NCBI GenBank assembly: GCA_002314145.1
Contig: DCCG01000041.1
Location: forward strand, 62,001 to 126,000
Length of the DNA: 64,000 nt
Origin: Thalassolituus sp. UBA1087
GTDB taxonomy: Bacteria > Pseudomonadota > Gammaproteobacteria > Pseudomonadales > Oceanobacteraceae
Direction: 5' to 3'
Part shown: one piece after another, positions 17,551 through 28,680 of the stretch
How the letters are laid out: each line of letters starts with the position of its first letter
Position numbering within the stretch: position 1 is the stretch's first letter
The notes under the pieces: model-generated
What the model was told of the DNA's origin: nothing
What the model saw: the letters and a program-made list of their open reading frames with translations, nothing else
Databases searched by the model: none
Program-made: the position numbers and the translations under genes

Positions 17551-18330
17551 TTATTGATGGGTCATCAGGTCATCGTATTTGAGGGCAATGTCTTCCATCT
17601 TTCCGTAGATGGAATCCGTGGTTACGGAGATCACGGTCGGGACATAATGGCCGCTCTCATCCAGCTGAAAGCCGGAGTTGGAAAACTTCCACTGGGCTTC
17701 TACTTTGCCGAGCAGTGTCTGAATTTCTGCGGTGTTATCACGTTCACCGGCCAGGGTGTGCAGGTTTTTATCAAACGAAGCGACCGATTCACGGAAATCC
17801 TGCTGCAGGTGACTGTCGTCGATATGCCAGTACAGAGCAAAGTAATCGCGGGCAATCTTCTGCGTCAGCGTGGCTTCTTCCTCAGACAGTTCAACCAGTG
17901 GCGCATCGACAGATCCGGTCTGACGGGTCAGGGCGTGCACTGTCTGATAGCAGGCACTGAGCAGCTGATCACTCTCTGTAATCACGGTTTTGGCTGCCTG
18001 ACGTTCGGGCTTGGCGATAACATCCGTGCGATAGGTCGCCCAGGCATCCGCCATGGTGCTGAATTCACGGTTCAGATGATGGGTTTCGGCATAATCCATC
18101 AGCAGCTGGAATCTCTGCTCAAACAGCGCGACGCTTTCATCCAGATCTTTCATCGCTTTATCCGGACGGATATCCGCCCCTACCGCCAGGTAGTCCTTGG
18201 CCATGCGCTGCGACAGCGTACACAGGCTGCCGGACAGGTATTCGGCTTCAGCGTCTGAGACGCTCTGAGCGCAGGCAAGTGTCGGAACGACCATTGCCAG
18301 CGGTAATAATGCTTTCTGAACCAGTTTCAT
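17551..18330 (-). CDS. periplasmic PilJ-like sensor-domain protein, upstream copy
   Basis: The 259-residue protein follows a good AAGGAG site and has a signal peptide cut near ACAQS. It has the same two PilJ-like helical units as the downstream copy. A single Cys in SGSLCTLSQRM and one in the middle (ACYQT, matching ACNKV in the other copy) are conserved in both, which would allow a disulfide. The 86-base gap to the second copy holds no clear terminator, so the pair is probably one transcript. No histidine kinase, cyclase or chemoreceptor gene is next to it. Confidence 0.7.
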   Translation of the reverse strand: MKLVQKALLPLAMVVPTLACAQSVSDAEAEYLSGSLCTLSQRMAKDYLAVGADIRPDKAMKDLDESVALFEQRFQLLMDYAETHHLNREFSTMADAWATYRTDVIAKPERQAAKTVITESDQLLSACYQTVHALTRQTGSVDAPLVELSEEEATLTQKIARDYFALYWHIDDSHLQQDFRESVASFDKNLHTLAGERDNTAEIQTLLGKVEAQWKFSNSGFQLDESGHYVPTVISVTTDSIYGKMEDIALKYDDLMTHQ

Positions 18331-18916
18331 AAGTCGCTCCTTATGGTTTTTCTGCAGAGGCCTGCGGGAGGGCCATGCGAGTACGATAGTCTTATTAGGA
18401 CATGCTGGCGGAGCTTTGTCTGGAACTGGTTCGAAATATGCTTTTATGGCGGGAAAAGACCGAATATCTAGTGATAAATGTATTACTTTTGTTTTGTAAC
18501 CAATTGATTATAAAAGAGAAAATATTGGTATTACCAAATATACATACAGGAAAACAGAGAGTTTTTCTGCAGGGACAGTTTCAGCCTGTAAAGCCGTGGC
18601 TGATTTGTGCCGGGAAGGATGTAAACTGGCCTTAAATCAGTAAGTTATAGAACCTGAGGCAAAGATAAGTCGGACGTAAGAATAGCCGGGGCACAGGGTT
18701 ATTAGAGTGTTGCAGTTGGCACCGGTGACACTTCTATACAAATCTGACTATACGCAGAAGCGTTAATCTGTCTTTAAGAGGTTGGTGGCGCAAAATGTGC
18801 AAAAACATGCAATAGAGGCCAATTAAAACGTATTGATCAATAGCACTGCATTCGGCGCCATTTTTATGTAATCACCACGGACGTACCACATACAAATCTG
18901 ATAACAGGGACGTTCA
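18331..18916. other. 590-base intergenic region with a 12-base direct repeat
   Basis: No convincing gene is present; a 77-codon frame at 18402-18635 lacks a ribosome site and looks random. The sequence ATACAAATCTGA occurs at 18736-18747 and again at 18890-18901, the second just before the ribosome-binding site of the 58-residue gene. The region must hold the promoters of the PilJ-like pair and of the small gene. Confidence 0.45.
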
Positions 18917-19093
18917 ATGGATCAGAACCATACAGCGTTGGCACTGCTTGTCGCTGCTCTGATTGTTTTCACACTTCTTTTTATTATCTTTATTACTCAT
19001 GTAAAGCATGTCCGCATCCAGCGTGAACGTGATGAGGCTGTTTCTGAGCTGGAAGCAATCAAAAGCAAATATAGGCCCGGTGCTGGATACTGA
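18917..19093 (+). CDS. small single-pass membrane protein, 58 residues
   Basis: The ATG follows AGGGA at a suitable distance. The product has a short N-terminus, a strongly hydrophobic helix at about 7-28, a basic stretch (KHVRIQRER) that should face the cytoplasm, and a short charged helix with a coiled-coil look. I do not recognise the family. The gene stands alone between the PilJ-like pair and the transposase. Good composition, a clear ribosome site and a sensible topology argue that it is real, but it could be lineage-specific. Confidence 0.6.
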   Translation: MDQNHTALALLVAALIVFTLLFIIFITHVKHVRIQRERDEAVSELEAIKSKYRPGAGY

Positions 19094-19201
19094 TGCCGGG
19101 GCGGCTGAGTATCGGGCGGGAGAGCCTGACTGTTTCACGGGAAATTAAAGAGGTAAGCATAGGTTTCATGCTTAACACTTAGGATGGGTGTTCTGAGATC
19201 T

Positions 19202-19226
19202 GGCTCCCACGCTCCGCGTGGTAGCC
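19202..19226. repeat. REP-like hairpin, left of the RAYT gene
   Basis: GGCT pairs with AGCC outside, and CCACGC (19207-19212) pairs with GCGTGG (19216-19221) inside, around a TCC loop. Related elements lie at 19833 and 19893. Confidence 0.75.
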
Positions 19227-19262
19227 TTTAGCTTCGAACGAATCGGAAACAGGGAGTGTTTC

Positions 19263-19799
19263 GTGGGACGTAGTCGTTACCAGTTTATTCACATCGATCA
19301 ACCGCATTTTATGACTCTGACGGTGCAGGGGTGGTTGCCTGTCTTTACCCGACCTGAGTCTGTTGAAATTCTGCTGCAATCTTTTCGCTTTTTGATGAAT
19401 GAAAGTCTGCGAATCCACGCCTGGGTCATTCTTGAAAACCATTTGCACTTGATAGGGCAAAGTCAGCAGCTTGATAAAGACATCGCCCGCTTCAAATCCT
19501 TCACAGCCCGTCAGCTTCTGGGTTACTTAGAGCAGAAAAAAGCCACAGCCTTGCTGAACCAACTTCAGCAGCTGAAATTGGCTCATAAAACTGACCGCCA
19601 ATCGCAGTTCTGGCAAGAAGGTGTTCATCCTGAATGGATCAGCAGTTCTGAGATGATGAAGCAAAAGATCGAATACATTCATCAGAATCCGGTTAAGCGC
19701 GGTTACGTTGATCGGGATGAATATTGGCGTTATTCCAGCGCCAGAGATTATGCGGGCAGTGAAAGTCTGCTGCCGGTGGATAAGAGCTGGTGCTCCTGA
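19263..19799 (+). CDS. REP-associated tyrosine transposase (RAYT)
   Basis: The chosen start is GTG 19263, after AGGGAG, giving the family-typical opening MGRSRY and 178 residues; an in-frame codon at 19218 would run through the REP hairpin side. The HUH metal motif is at His60-Leu-His62 (ENHLHLI), and the probable catalytic Tyr138 is in the block EYIHQNPVKRGYV. RAYTs are single-copy, domesticated relatives of IS200/IS605 transposases that process REP hairpins. REP-like elements flank the gene on both sides in opposite orientation, as expected for a REPtron. It appears intact. Confidence 0.88.
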   Translation: MGRSRYQFIHIDQPHFMTLTVQGWLPVFTRPESVEILLQSFRFLMNESLRIHAWVILENHLHLIGQSQQLDKDIARFKSFTARQLLGYLEQKKATALLNQLQQLKLAHKTDRQSQFWQEGVHPEWISSSEMMKQKIEYIHQNPVKRGYVDRDEYWRYSSARDYAGSESLLPVDKSWCS

Positions 19800-19832
19800 T
19801 AGCTGTTTCCGCTAACTGGCTCTCATGCATCT

Positions 19833-19857
19833 GGCTCCCACGCTCTCCGTGCTAGCC
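19833..19857. repeat. degenerate REP-like element
   Basis: This copy has the same outer GGCT/AGCC arms and the same left half as the element at 19202, in the same orientation. Changes in the right arm reduce the inner stem to CACG/CGTG. Confidence 0.65.
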
Positions 19858-19892
19858 TTGTTGCCCCAGTAATGTTGCTTTCGGGAGTTTGC

Positions 19893-19915
19893 GTTCCCAC
19901 GCGGAGCGTGGGAAC
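19893..19915. repeat. REP-like perfect hairpin, right of the RAYT gene
   Basis: GTTCCCACGC (19893-19902) pairs perfectly with GCGTGGGAAC (19906-19915) around a GGA loop. The loop is the complement of the TCC loop in the left element, so the two are inverted relative to each other. Confidence 0.8.
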
Positions 19916-19917
19916 GA

Positions 19918-19952
19918 GAAAAAACAAAGCCCGCAATTGCGGGCTTTTTATT
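19918..19952. terminator. bidirectional rho-independent terminator
   Basis: The 18-base palindrome AGCCCGCAATTGCGGGCT (19928-19945) is followed by TTTTTA and preceded by an A-rich run. It serves the convergent RAYT and gcvP transcripts. Confidence 0.9.
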
Positions 19953-19973
19953 TGGCTTAAATTACTCGAACTA

Positions 19974-22889
<2,916 letters not shown>

Positions 22890-22985
22890 GGGTGGGGGAC
22901 CTGTGGGTAAACCAATCGGAATCAGTACCGCCCGGCAGAACACCGGGCGGATACAGGTTTAAGCAGTGCTGTCGCTGTTATTCAG

Positions 22986-23369
22986 TTATTCGCAGAGTTT
23001 TGCGTATGCGTCAGCATCCAGCAGAGTGTCGAGCTGAGAGCCGTCTGCCAGTTTCATTTTAAAGAACCAGGCATCGCCGTATGGGTCTTCGTTGACTTTT
23101 TCCGGAGCGTCCACCAGGTCTTCGTTGACCGCCACGATGGTACCTGCCAGAGGTGCATAAATGTCTGAAGCTGCTTTAACTGACTCAACCACGGCAATGT
23201 CCTGCTCGGCTTCAACTTCAGTATCAGCTTCCGGCAGCTCGACGAACACAACGTCACCCAGTTGGGACTGGGCAAAATCTGTAATACCAATGGTGACCAG
23301 GCCATCTTCGTCAATGCGGATCCATTCGTGAGAGGCAACGTATTTCAGATCAGCCGGGATATTGCTCAT
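22986..23369 (-). CDS. gcvH: glycine cleavage system H protein
   Basis: From ATG 23369 (GGAGAA upstream) the protein is 127 residues, the standard size. The lipoylated lysine is Lys65 in the block VVESVKAASDIYAPL. GcvH shuttles the aminomethyl intermediate between the P, T and L proteins. It sits 28 bases after gcvT. The L-protein (dihydrolipoamide dehydrogenase) is not in this operon, as is usual. Confidence 0.97.
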   Translation of the reverse strand: MSNIPADLKYVASHEWIRIDEDGLVTIGITDFAQSQLGDVVFVELPEADTEVEAEQDIAVVESVKAASDIYAPLAGTIVAVNEDLVDAPEKVNEDPYGDAWFFKMKLADGSQLDTLLDADAYAKLCE

Positions 23370-23397
23370 AATTATTCTCCATTCAGAAAGGTATAAC

Positions 23398-24504
23398 TCA
23401 GAACTGCTTTTCGCCATTGCGCACAAACGGCAGCTTAATGATGCGCGCCGGGACTAATTTACCACGCATTTCGACCATGCAGGTGTCCGTAGCCGACACA
23501 GGTACGCGGGCGATGGCGATGGATTTTTCCAGTGTCGGTGAAAAGGTACCGGATGTCACTTCCCCTTCGTTGGCACCTTCCGGCAGACCGTCAACAATGA
23601 CTTTCTGGTGCGAGCGCATAACGCCGCGGCCTTCCAGTACCAGGCCTGCCTGCTTCATGGCGGCGTCTATATTGGCGCTGCGGCTGGCCTTTTCCTCTTC
23701 CAGTGCGGCGCGGCCGTTGAAGTTGCGCTCCGCCGGTTCCCAGGCAATGGTCCAGCCCATGCCGGCCTGCAGGGGAGAAATATTTTCGTCCATGTCGTTG
23801 CCGTAGAGATTCATCCCGGCTTCCAGGCGCAGGGTGTCCCGTGCTCCCAGACCGGCCGGTGCAACGCCGGCATCCAGCAGTGCCTGCCAGAAATCCGCGA
23901 CCTCGGTCTCGGGAACCATGATTTCCAGTCCGTCTTCACCTGTGTAGCCGGTGCGGGCGTAAAACCAGTCTGATTTCGGCAACCCCTGAAAGACGTTCAG
24001 GCCACTGATCAGGCCGGCCGCTTCCGGTTTTACCTGTTTAACCAGTTCAATGGCCCTGGGTCCCTGAACGGCAACCATCGCCAGTTCCGGGCGTTCGGTC
24101 AGGCTGACATCAAAGCCTTTGCTCTGGGCTGACATCCATTCCAGGTCTTTTTCGCGGGTGGCGCAGTTCACCACGGTGCGGTACCAGCCATCCATGCGAT
24201 ACACGATGAGATCATCAATAACACCACCATTGGTGTTCAGCATGCCGGTGTAAAGGGCTTTGCCGGTTTCTTTCAGTTTGGCCACATCGTTGGCCAGCAG
24301 TTTCTGCAGATAGGCGGTAGCGTCGACGCCGCGAACATCCACAATGGTCATATGGGAGACATCAAACATACCGGCGTGCTGACGCACTGCCTGGTGTTCC
24401 TGTATCTGTGAGCCATAGTTCACCGGCATATCCCAGCCGCCAAAATCGACCATTTTGCCGTTGGCTTGCAGATGTTTCTCATACAAAGGGGTTCGCTTGG
24501 CCAT
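23398..24504 (-). CDS. gcvT: aminomethyltransferase, glycine cleavage T protein
   Basis: This 368-residue folate-dependent enzyme opens with RTPLYEKHLQANGKMVDFGGW and has MFDVSHM and the C-terminal beta-barrel typical of GcvT. It transfers the methylene group from aminomethyl-GcvH to tetrahydrofolate, releasing ammonia. It is the first gene of the operon, 180 bases downstream of a TetR gene on the same strand, with a palindrome-bearing promoter between. I looked for a glycine riboswitch in the leader and saw none of its conserved boxes. Confidence 0.96.
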   Translation of the reverse strand: MAKRTPLYEKHLQANGKMVDFGGWDMPVNYGSQIQEHQAVRQHAGMFDVSHMTIVDVRGVDATAYLQKLLANDVAKLKETGKALYTGMLNTNGGVIDDLIVYRMDGWYRTVVNCATREKDLEWMSAQSKGFDVSLTERPELAMVAVQGPRAIELVKQVKPEAAGLISGLNVFQGLPKSDWFYARTGYTGEDGLEIMVPETEVADFWQALLDAGVAPAGLGARDTLRLEAGMNLYGNDMDENISPLQAGMGWTIAWEPAERNFNGRAALEEEKASRSANIDAAMKQAGLVLEGRGVMRSHQKVIVDGLPEGANEGEVTSGTFSPTLEKSIAIARVPVSATDTCMVEMRGKLVPARIIKLPFVRNGEKQF

Positions 24505-24611
24505 GTTTCTTCCTGTTACTGTTGAAACTGTCTGAGCCGGATCAGTGTACCCGGTTCATCCCCAAAAGGGGCGGCAGTATAGCGTCTAAAACGCGGATCG
24601 GCATCCTTGTC

Positions 24612-24643
24612 ATTATAATAATATGTACCATGGTACCATTATT
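24612..24643 (-). promoter_or_regulatory. gcv promoter -10 with overlapping palindrome
   Basis: On the reverse strand TATAAT lies at 24617-24612. Immediately upstream is the 12-base perfect palindrome GTACCATGGTAC (24625-24636), flanked by AATAAT (24617-24622) and ATTATT (24638-24643), giving a nearly symmetric 27-base site across the promoter spacer. The -35 is weak (AATGGT). The position suits a repressor operator, possibly for the adjacent TetR protein. Confidence 0.55.
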
Positions 24644-24683
24644 GGATGGCCGCCGGGGATTTTGTTATTCCATTGTGGCCGCT

Positions 24684-25364
24684 TCAGTCAGGCGCACCGG
24701 GGCGGCTGATGCTGCGCACCATCATCTCTACATGGGCGGCAATCATGTCCTGTTGCGACATCCCATGGGATGAGTGATCACTGGTGGACTCATCCCGTGC
24801 CTGCTCCAGCCGGTCCAGGGTGCCGTCGATGCACAGAAAGGCGAATCCATGAATGGATGACAGGCAGTGGTTAAAAAGAATAACCGGATCGCTGTTAATA
24901 AAATCGCCGGAACGCACGCCACTGCTGATCAGATCCTGAAACAGGGCAGAACAGCGGCGGCCGCTGGCCACCAGGTCTTTGTAGTCGGTGCGCCGGGCAA
25001 CGTGGTTGCCAAAAATAAGGCGGTATTTTTCCGGGTTGTGGATGGCGTATCTGAGATAGGCTGTGGCGGCCTGTTGCAGTCGCTCTGCCGGTCCGGCGCG
25101 GGATTCGGTCTGCTGGCTGAGAAACGCGGTAATGTCGTCAAACCCCTGGCGGGCGAGCTCGGCCAGCAGGTCGTTTTTATCGGCGAAGTGGCGGTAGGGG
25201 GCTGTCTGTGACACACCCACCCGGCGGGCAATGGCGCGCAGGCTGAGGTTCTCCGGCCCGCTTTCGCGGATCGCTTCCACCGCGGCATCCAGCAAAGCCT
25301 GACGCAGGTTGCCGTGGTGGTAAGAGTTGTTATGTTGTGAGCAGGATTCTGCCGTTTGGCTCAT
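24684..25364 (-). CDS. TetR/AcrR-family transcriptional regulator
   Basis: The 226-residue protein has an N-terminal TetR helix-turn-helix at about 20-65 (LSLRAIARRVGVSQTAPYRHF) and a C-terminal ligand/dimer domain of the WHG-containing type. It lies just upstream of the gcv operon in the same direction. The palindrome at 24617-24643 lies between it and gcvT and is a possible target. The ligand is unknown. Adjacency alone does not prove control of glycine cleavage. Confidence 0.88.
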   Translation of the reverse strand: MSQTAESCSQHNNSYHHGNLRQALLDAAVEAIRESGPENLSLRAIARRVGVSQTAPYRHFADKNDLLAELARQGFDDITAFLSQQTESRAGPAERLQQAATAYLRYAIHNPEKYRLIFGNHVARRTDYKDLVASGRRCSALFQDLISSGVRSGDFINSDPVILFNHCLSSIHGFAFLCIDGTLDRLEQARDESTSDHSSHGMSQQDMIAAHVEMMVRSISRPGAPD

Positions 25365-25445
25365 GGACCACGCCTGTATCTGCCGGGTGAGAATCAGATG
25401 GCTGAATCATACCTGAGTTCACCCGGCAGGGCAGCCGTCATCTGT

Positions 25446-26444
25446 TCAGGCCTGAGCGGCGAACAAACGCTGACTGTTCTCCTGCTGACGGATCGCCGGT
25501 ACTCCGTGACGCACCTGGCTGGGCGAATAGCCACACCATTTTTTAAACGCTTTGGAGAAGTTAGCCACACTGGAGTATCCCAGTTCTGCGGCTACCGCCG
25601 TGACATTAAAGCGGCGCGTCTGCAGCCAGTAGCTGGCCTGTATCAGGCGCAGCTCGCCGATGAGTTTCTGATAATGGGTGCCGCAATCCTGCAGGCGGCG
25701 TTTGCAGGTGCGCTCGCTCAGACCCAGGCGCCCGGCAAGCTGCTCCAGTGGCGGAGTATTGCTCAGCTCATTGCGCAGCAGATTAGCGGCTTTGTGGGTA
25801 ATCAGCTGACTCTGACCGGAGGAAACTTCCCGTCCGATCCGGGGCATGCGGCGCATCGTGTATTCCTCGCTCAGCCACTGGCGCGGAAAACGCAGTGCGG
25901 TGCGGGCCGTGGGATACTGCAGGCTGACCGGCAGCCAGGCGGGCAGATCGTCGGTGTAGGGCGCAGCGGTCAGGAATACCGACAGCTGTTCGTGGCGTGC
26001 GGCAATCACCGGCAGCCAGCGCTGATGCAGCCAGGCCAGCGCGATATTGGTGGCGCTTGATCGGAGTTCGTCCGGCAGGGCGCGCCAGTTCAGTTCGAGC
26101 ATCATATTGTGCTCATCACAGGCGCGCAGCGTCAGCTGGAAGGGTTGCAGCGGCGCCGGAATATCCTGCTGTCCCTCGCACCAGGCCTGCAGCGGAAAGG
26201 GTTGCTCCTGCTCGGCGATGGCCAGTGTCATGCCAAAGTCGAGCGACAGGGATTCATCGCCCAGCTGACGTTCGGCCCAGTGGGTCAGGTCCAGTAGCGT
26301 CAGCAGCGGCACCCGCGCGCGGCGATTAAACAGGGCATCCGCCGGCAGATCCAGTTTCGGGAGTTGCTGGGTTTTCAGACCTTTGCTGGCCATCAGGCGT
26401 AAAAGGATATGCAGTGATTCTGCGGTACAGTGTAAGGCATCCAT
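25446..26444 (-). CDS. AraC-family transcriptional regulator
   Basis: This 332-residue protein has an N-terminal effector domain of the OruR/ArgR-like type (about 1-215) and a C-terminal AraC double helix-turn-helix at about 230-320 (LAGRLGLSERTCKRRL and VAAELGYSSVANFSKAFKKWCGYSP). It probably activates catabolic or stress genes in response to a small molecule. It lies 81 bases downstream of no partner gene on its own strand other than the TonB-like pair, with a 200-base gap, so its target is not evident from context. Confidence 0.88.
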   Translation of the reverse strand: MDALHCTAESLHILLRLMASKGLKTQQLPKLDLPADALFNRRARVPLLTLLDLTHWAERQLGDESLSLDFGMTLAIAEQEQPFPLQAWCEGQQDIPAPLQPFQLTLRACDEHNMMLELNWRALPDELRSSATNIALAWLHQRWLPVIAARHEQLSVFLTAAPYTDDLPAWLPVSLQYPTARTALRFPRQWLSEEYTMRRMPRIGREVSSGQSQLITHKAANLLRNELSNTPPLEQLAGRLGLSERTCKRRLQDCGTHYQKLIGELRLIQASYWLQTRRFNVTAVAAELGYSSVANFSKAFKKWCGYSPSQVRHGVPAIRQQENSQRLFAAQA

Positions 26445-26646
26445 GATTATTTTCGTTGTTATGTGGTGAGGCCTTTGACTCTACGTCAATACGCCTTTGA
26501 GACAATGTGCTATCTGGCAAAACTGGCTCCTGTTGTGGCGTTAATTCACCCAATGACTGGCATTACTTCAACGGTTATGGCGGGAAATGCCTTAAATTCA
26601 GACTTTTGGGGCGATTTTCTCTGATTAATTGGTACTTTCGTTTTTT

Positions 26647-27441
26647 TTATTCGCTGATGCGCAGAATCGGGCGGAAGCGGTAAGGCGAAGGCAGGGAGTC
26701 AGGAACGGCAGGATATGGATTGGCTGCGATGGCGGCTTTCACCGCCCAGGCGTCAAGCTGCGCATTGCCACTGCTGATAACAACCTGCACGTCGGTGGCA
26801 ATCCGGCGGTAGCGCAGGGTCAGCTGCAACTGCAGCTCACCACGGAACTGTGCCGGGGCGATCAGCTGCTCACGCAGGTGGGCCAGAATCTGCTGCTGGT
26901 AATGGCGCTCCTGTGGGTCGGCGGCGAGAGCCTGTTCCATTGCTTCTGTTTTGCCGGGCGAAGGCTGGCGGTCAGCGGATTCCGCCCGGTTGTCGGAGGC
27001 GGGTGTTGTTGTCTCTTCAGCCGCGGTTCCGGACCCCGGCTGTGCACCGGCGGATTTGTGCTGGTTGGCTGCAGCTGACACGCCCCTTGTTGAATCCTGT
27101 GTTGCCGCAGGTTTGGTGGAGGGCAGTTGTTCCGCTGGTTGGGGTAGCGGTTGGCTGGCGGGCCGGGCCGTCAGTTGGGGAATAACAGGCTCCGGCAGCT
27201 GCAGTCTGGCATTAATGACCGGCGGTTGCGGCCCGGGAGAACGGGCCTGTGGCCACAGCAGTAACAGATGCAGGCCTGCTGACAATAACAGGGCCAGCAG
27301 CAGCCTGTGATGCTTTCTCCGCTGCGGGGGTTGTTGGTGTGGCTGCTGGTCGCGCTGTTCCTGTTTGTGATGTGCCTGTTTGTGATGTTCCGCTGGCGCG
27401 TGTTCCCGGTTATGCACGGGTGTCTGAGGGGAGCCCTTCAT
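26647..27441 (-). CDS. TonB-like protein with His/Gln-rich cytoplasmic tail
   Basis: The 264-residue protein has an unusual N-terminal tail of about 45 residues rich in His, Gln and Lys, a single membrane helix (about 46-64), a Pro/Ser/Ala/Thr-rich spacer and a C-terminal TonB-like domain (about 172-264, LQLQLTLRYRRIATDVQVVISSG). No exbB or exbD is adjacent, so it may use the motor encoded at 9.3-10.8 kb or act as a periplasm-spanning structural protein. It starts 16 bases after the cyclic-nucleotide/rhodanese gene, in one operon. TonB assignment rests on architecture and the C-terminal pattern. Confidence 0.68.
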   Translation of the reverse strand: MKGSPQTPVHNREHAPAEHHKQAHHKQEQRDQQPHQQPPQRRKHHRLLLALLLSAGLHLLLLWPQARSPGPQPPVINARLQLPEPVIPQLTARPASQPLPQPAEQLPSTKPAATQDSTRGVSAAANQHKSAGAQPGSGTAAEETTTPASDNRAESADRQPSPGKTEAMEQALAADPQERHYQQQILAHLREQLIAPAQFRGELQLQLTLRYRRIATDVQVVISSGNAQLDAWAVKAAIAANPYPAVPDSLPSPYRFRPILRISE

Positions 27442-27457
27442 GGTGAATCCGGGCGGA

Positions 27458-28486
27458 TCAGGTCTCGGTTTCCTGGATCAACACTTTTGCCTGATAGCCG
27501 GCTTCGGTGAGGATATAAGCGGCGGCCTCTGCCCGTCCGGCGCCGCAGATCACGTACTGGAAAGAGCGAGACAGCTGATGCAGACGACTGCGCAGAATAC
27601 CGAGGGGTATGCATTTGGCCCGGGGAATCGGGTTCAGGCTGGCTTCACGCGCCTGACGGACATCCAGCAACACAGTACCGGTATCGCCTTCATTAATAAT
27701 GTCGTCCAGGTCGGATTGACTGACAAACTCCAGTATCGGCGCTTTTAACAGGGTGTCGAAATCCTCTTTCGTCAGACTCATCAGCACACCGTCGCTGCTC
27801 ATGGTCACGGTCGCATTGCGCGGCATATTGCTGATCAGGGCATCTTCGCCAAACAGGGCGCCTTTCCCCAGCGCGGCGAGGGTTTCTGTTTTGTTGTTGT
27901 CTTTGCGGGTGACCAGTGCTTTGCCTGTTTTAATAACGAAGCACTCGTTGCCTTCTTCGTCCTGACGGATGATTTCATCGCCCAGAGAGACCAGGCGTTC
28001 ATTAAAGCGGCTCAGTAACTTCTGAATATTGCCGGGCGGGATGCGGTTAAACAGTTCTGAGGTGAGCAGTGCTTCCAGCCAGTCGGATTCGCTTTCGTCC
28101 ATTTCATACGACTGGCGCAGTTCCGACCAGGTGGTAATCAGTTCCAGCAGCTGACGTTTAATGGCAAACAGCTGGCAGGGGGTTTTGGAAATCGCCGTGG
28201 AACGGTGAATCGGATGGCTGCTGTCCAGCGCGAGGAAGTTCTCGTCGTCGTCGCCGGCAATGCTGGTGACCCGGAACTGATCATCCGTCAGGTCTATCTC
28301 GCCAGCCAGCAGAAAGTGGCATTCATCGTCTTCTTTGCCGCGTTTAAACAGTATTTTACGCGCGGCAATCTCATAAGTACGGAAATGCGTGCTGATTTCT
28401 GCGAGCGCTTCAGGAGAAAGCTCGTCGAATGGGATAAAGCGCTGAATCTGCTCAGCAAGCGGTCCGGACTGGGTGCTGTCTTCCAT
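27458..28486 (-). CDS. double cyclic-nucleotide-binding protein with C-terminal rhodanese domain
   Basis: The 342 residues contain a cyclic nucleotide-binding beta-roll at about 12-130 (FKRGKEDDECHFLLAGEIDL), a second at about 140-250 (IIRQDEEGNECFVIKTGKALV, GKGALFGEDALIS) and a rhodanese domain at about 258-340, with the candidate Cys in YVICGAGRAEAAAY. The second roll has the GxxFGE-type phosphate-binding loop; the first is less canonical. There is no DNA-binding or kinase domain, so it may link nucleotide levels to sulfur transfer or act as an adaptor. It is co-transcribed with the TonB-like gene. Confidence 0.82.
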   Translation of the reverse strand: MEDSTQSGPLAEQIQRFIPFDELSPEALAEISTHFRTYEIAARKILFKRGKEDDECHFLLAGEIDLTDDQFRVTSIAGDDDENFLALDSSHPIHRSTAISKTPCQLFAIKRQLLELITTWSELRQSYEMDESESDWLEALLTSELFNRIPPGNIQKLLSRFNERLVSLGDEIIRQDEEGNECFVIKTGKALVTRKDNNKTETLAALGKGALFGEDALISNMPRNATVTMSSDGVLMSLTKEDFDTLLKAPILEFVSQSDLDDIINEGDTGTVLLDVRQAREASLNPIPRAKCIPLGILRSRLHQLSRSFQYVICGAGRAEAAAYILTEAGYQAKVLIQETET

Positions 28487-28680
28487 GTTGTCGAGAGCCT
28501 GATTGGAAACGTCTGATTCTGAGTATTACACACTATATCAAACAGAATGATAGTACTGAATTCAAAACAGGCCACCGGAGCCTGCCCTGGCCGCTCAGTG
28601 TTCCTGCCAGGAACCTTGCGCCGGTCTGCCACTCTTTATTGGCAGAATACGATGACAGAGTACCGATAAGGACACTTTTT

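Noticed and set aside
18402..18635. 77-codon forward frame in the gap above the PilJ-like pair
   Set aside because: No ribosome site, no domain or signal, and composition like random AT-rich intergenic DNA.
24505..24683. possible glycine riboswitch before gcvT
   Set aside because: The conserved glycine-aptamer boxes are not found on the gcvT strand; the leader instead shows a palindrome and a plain -10.
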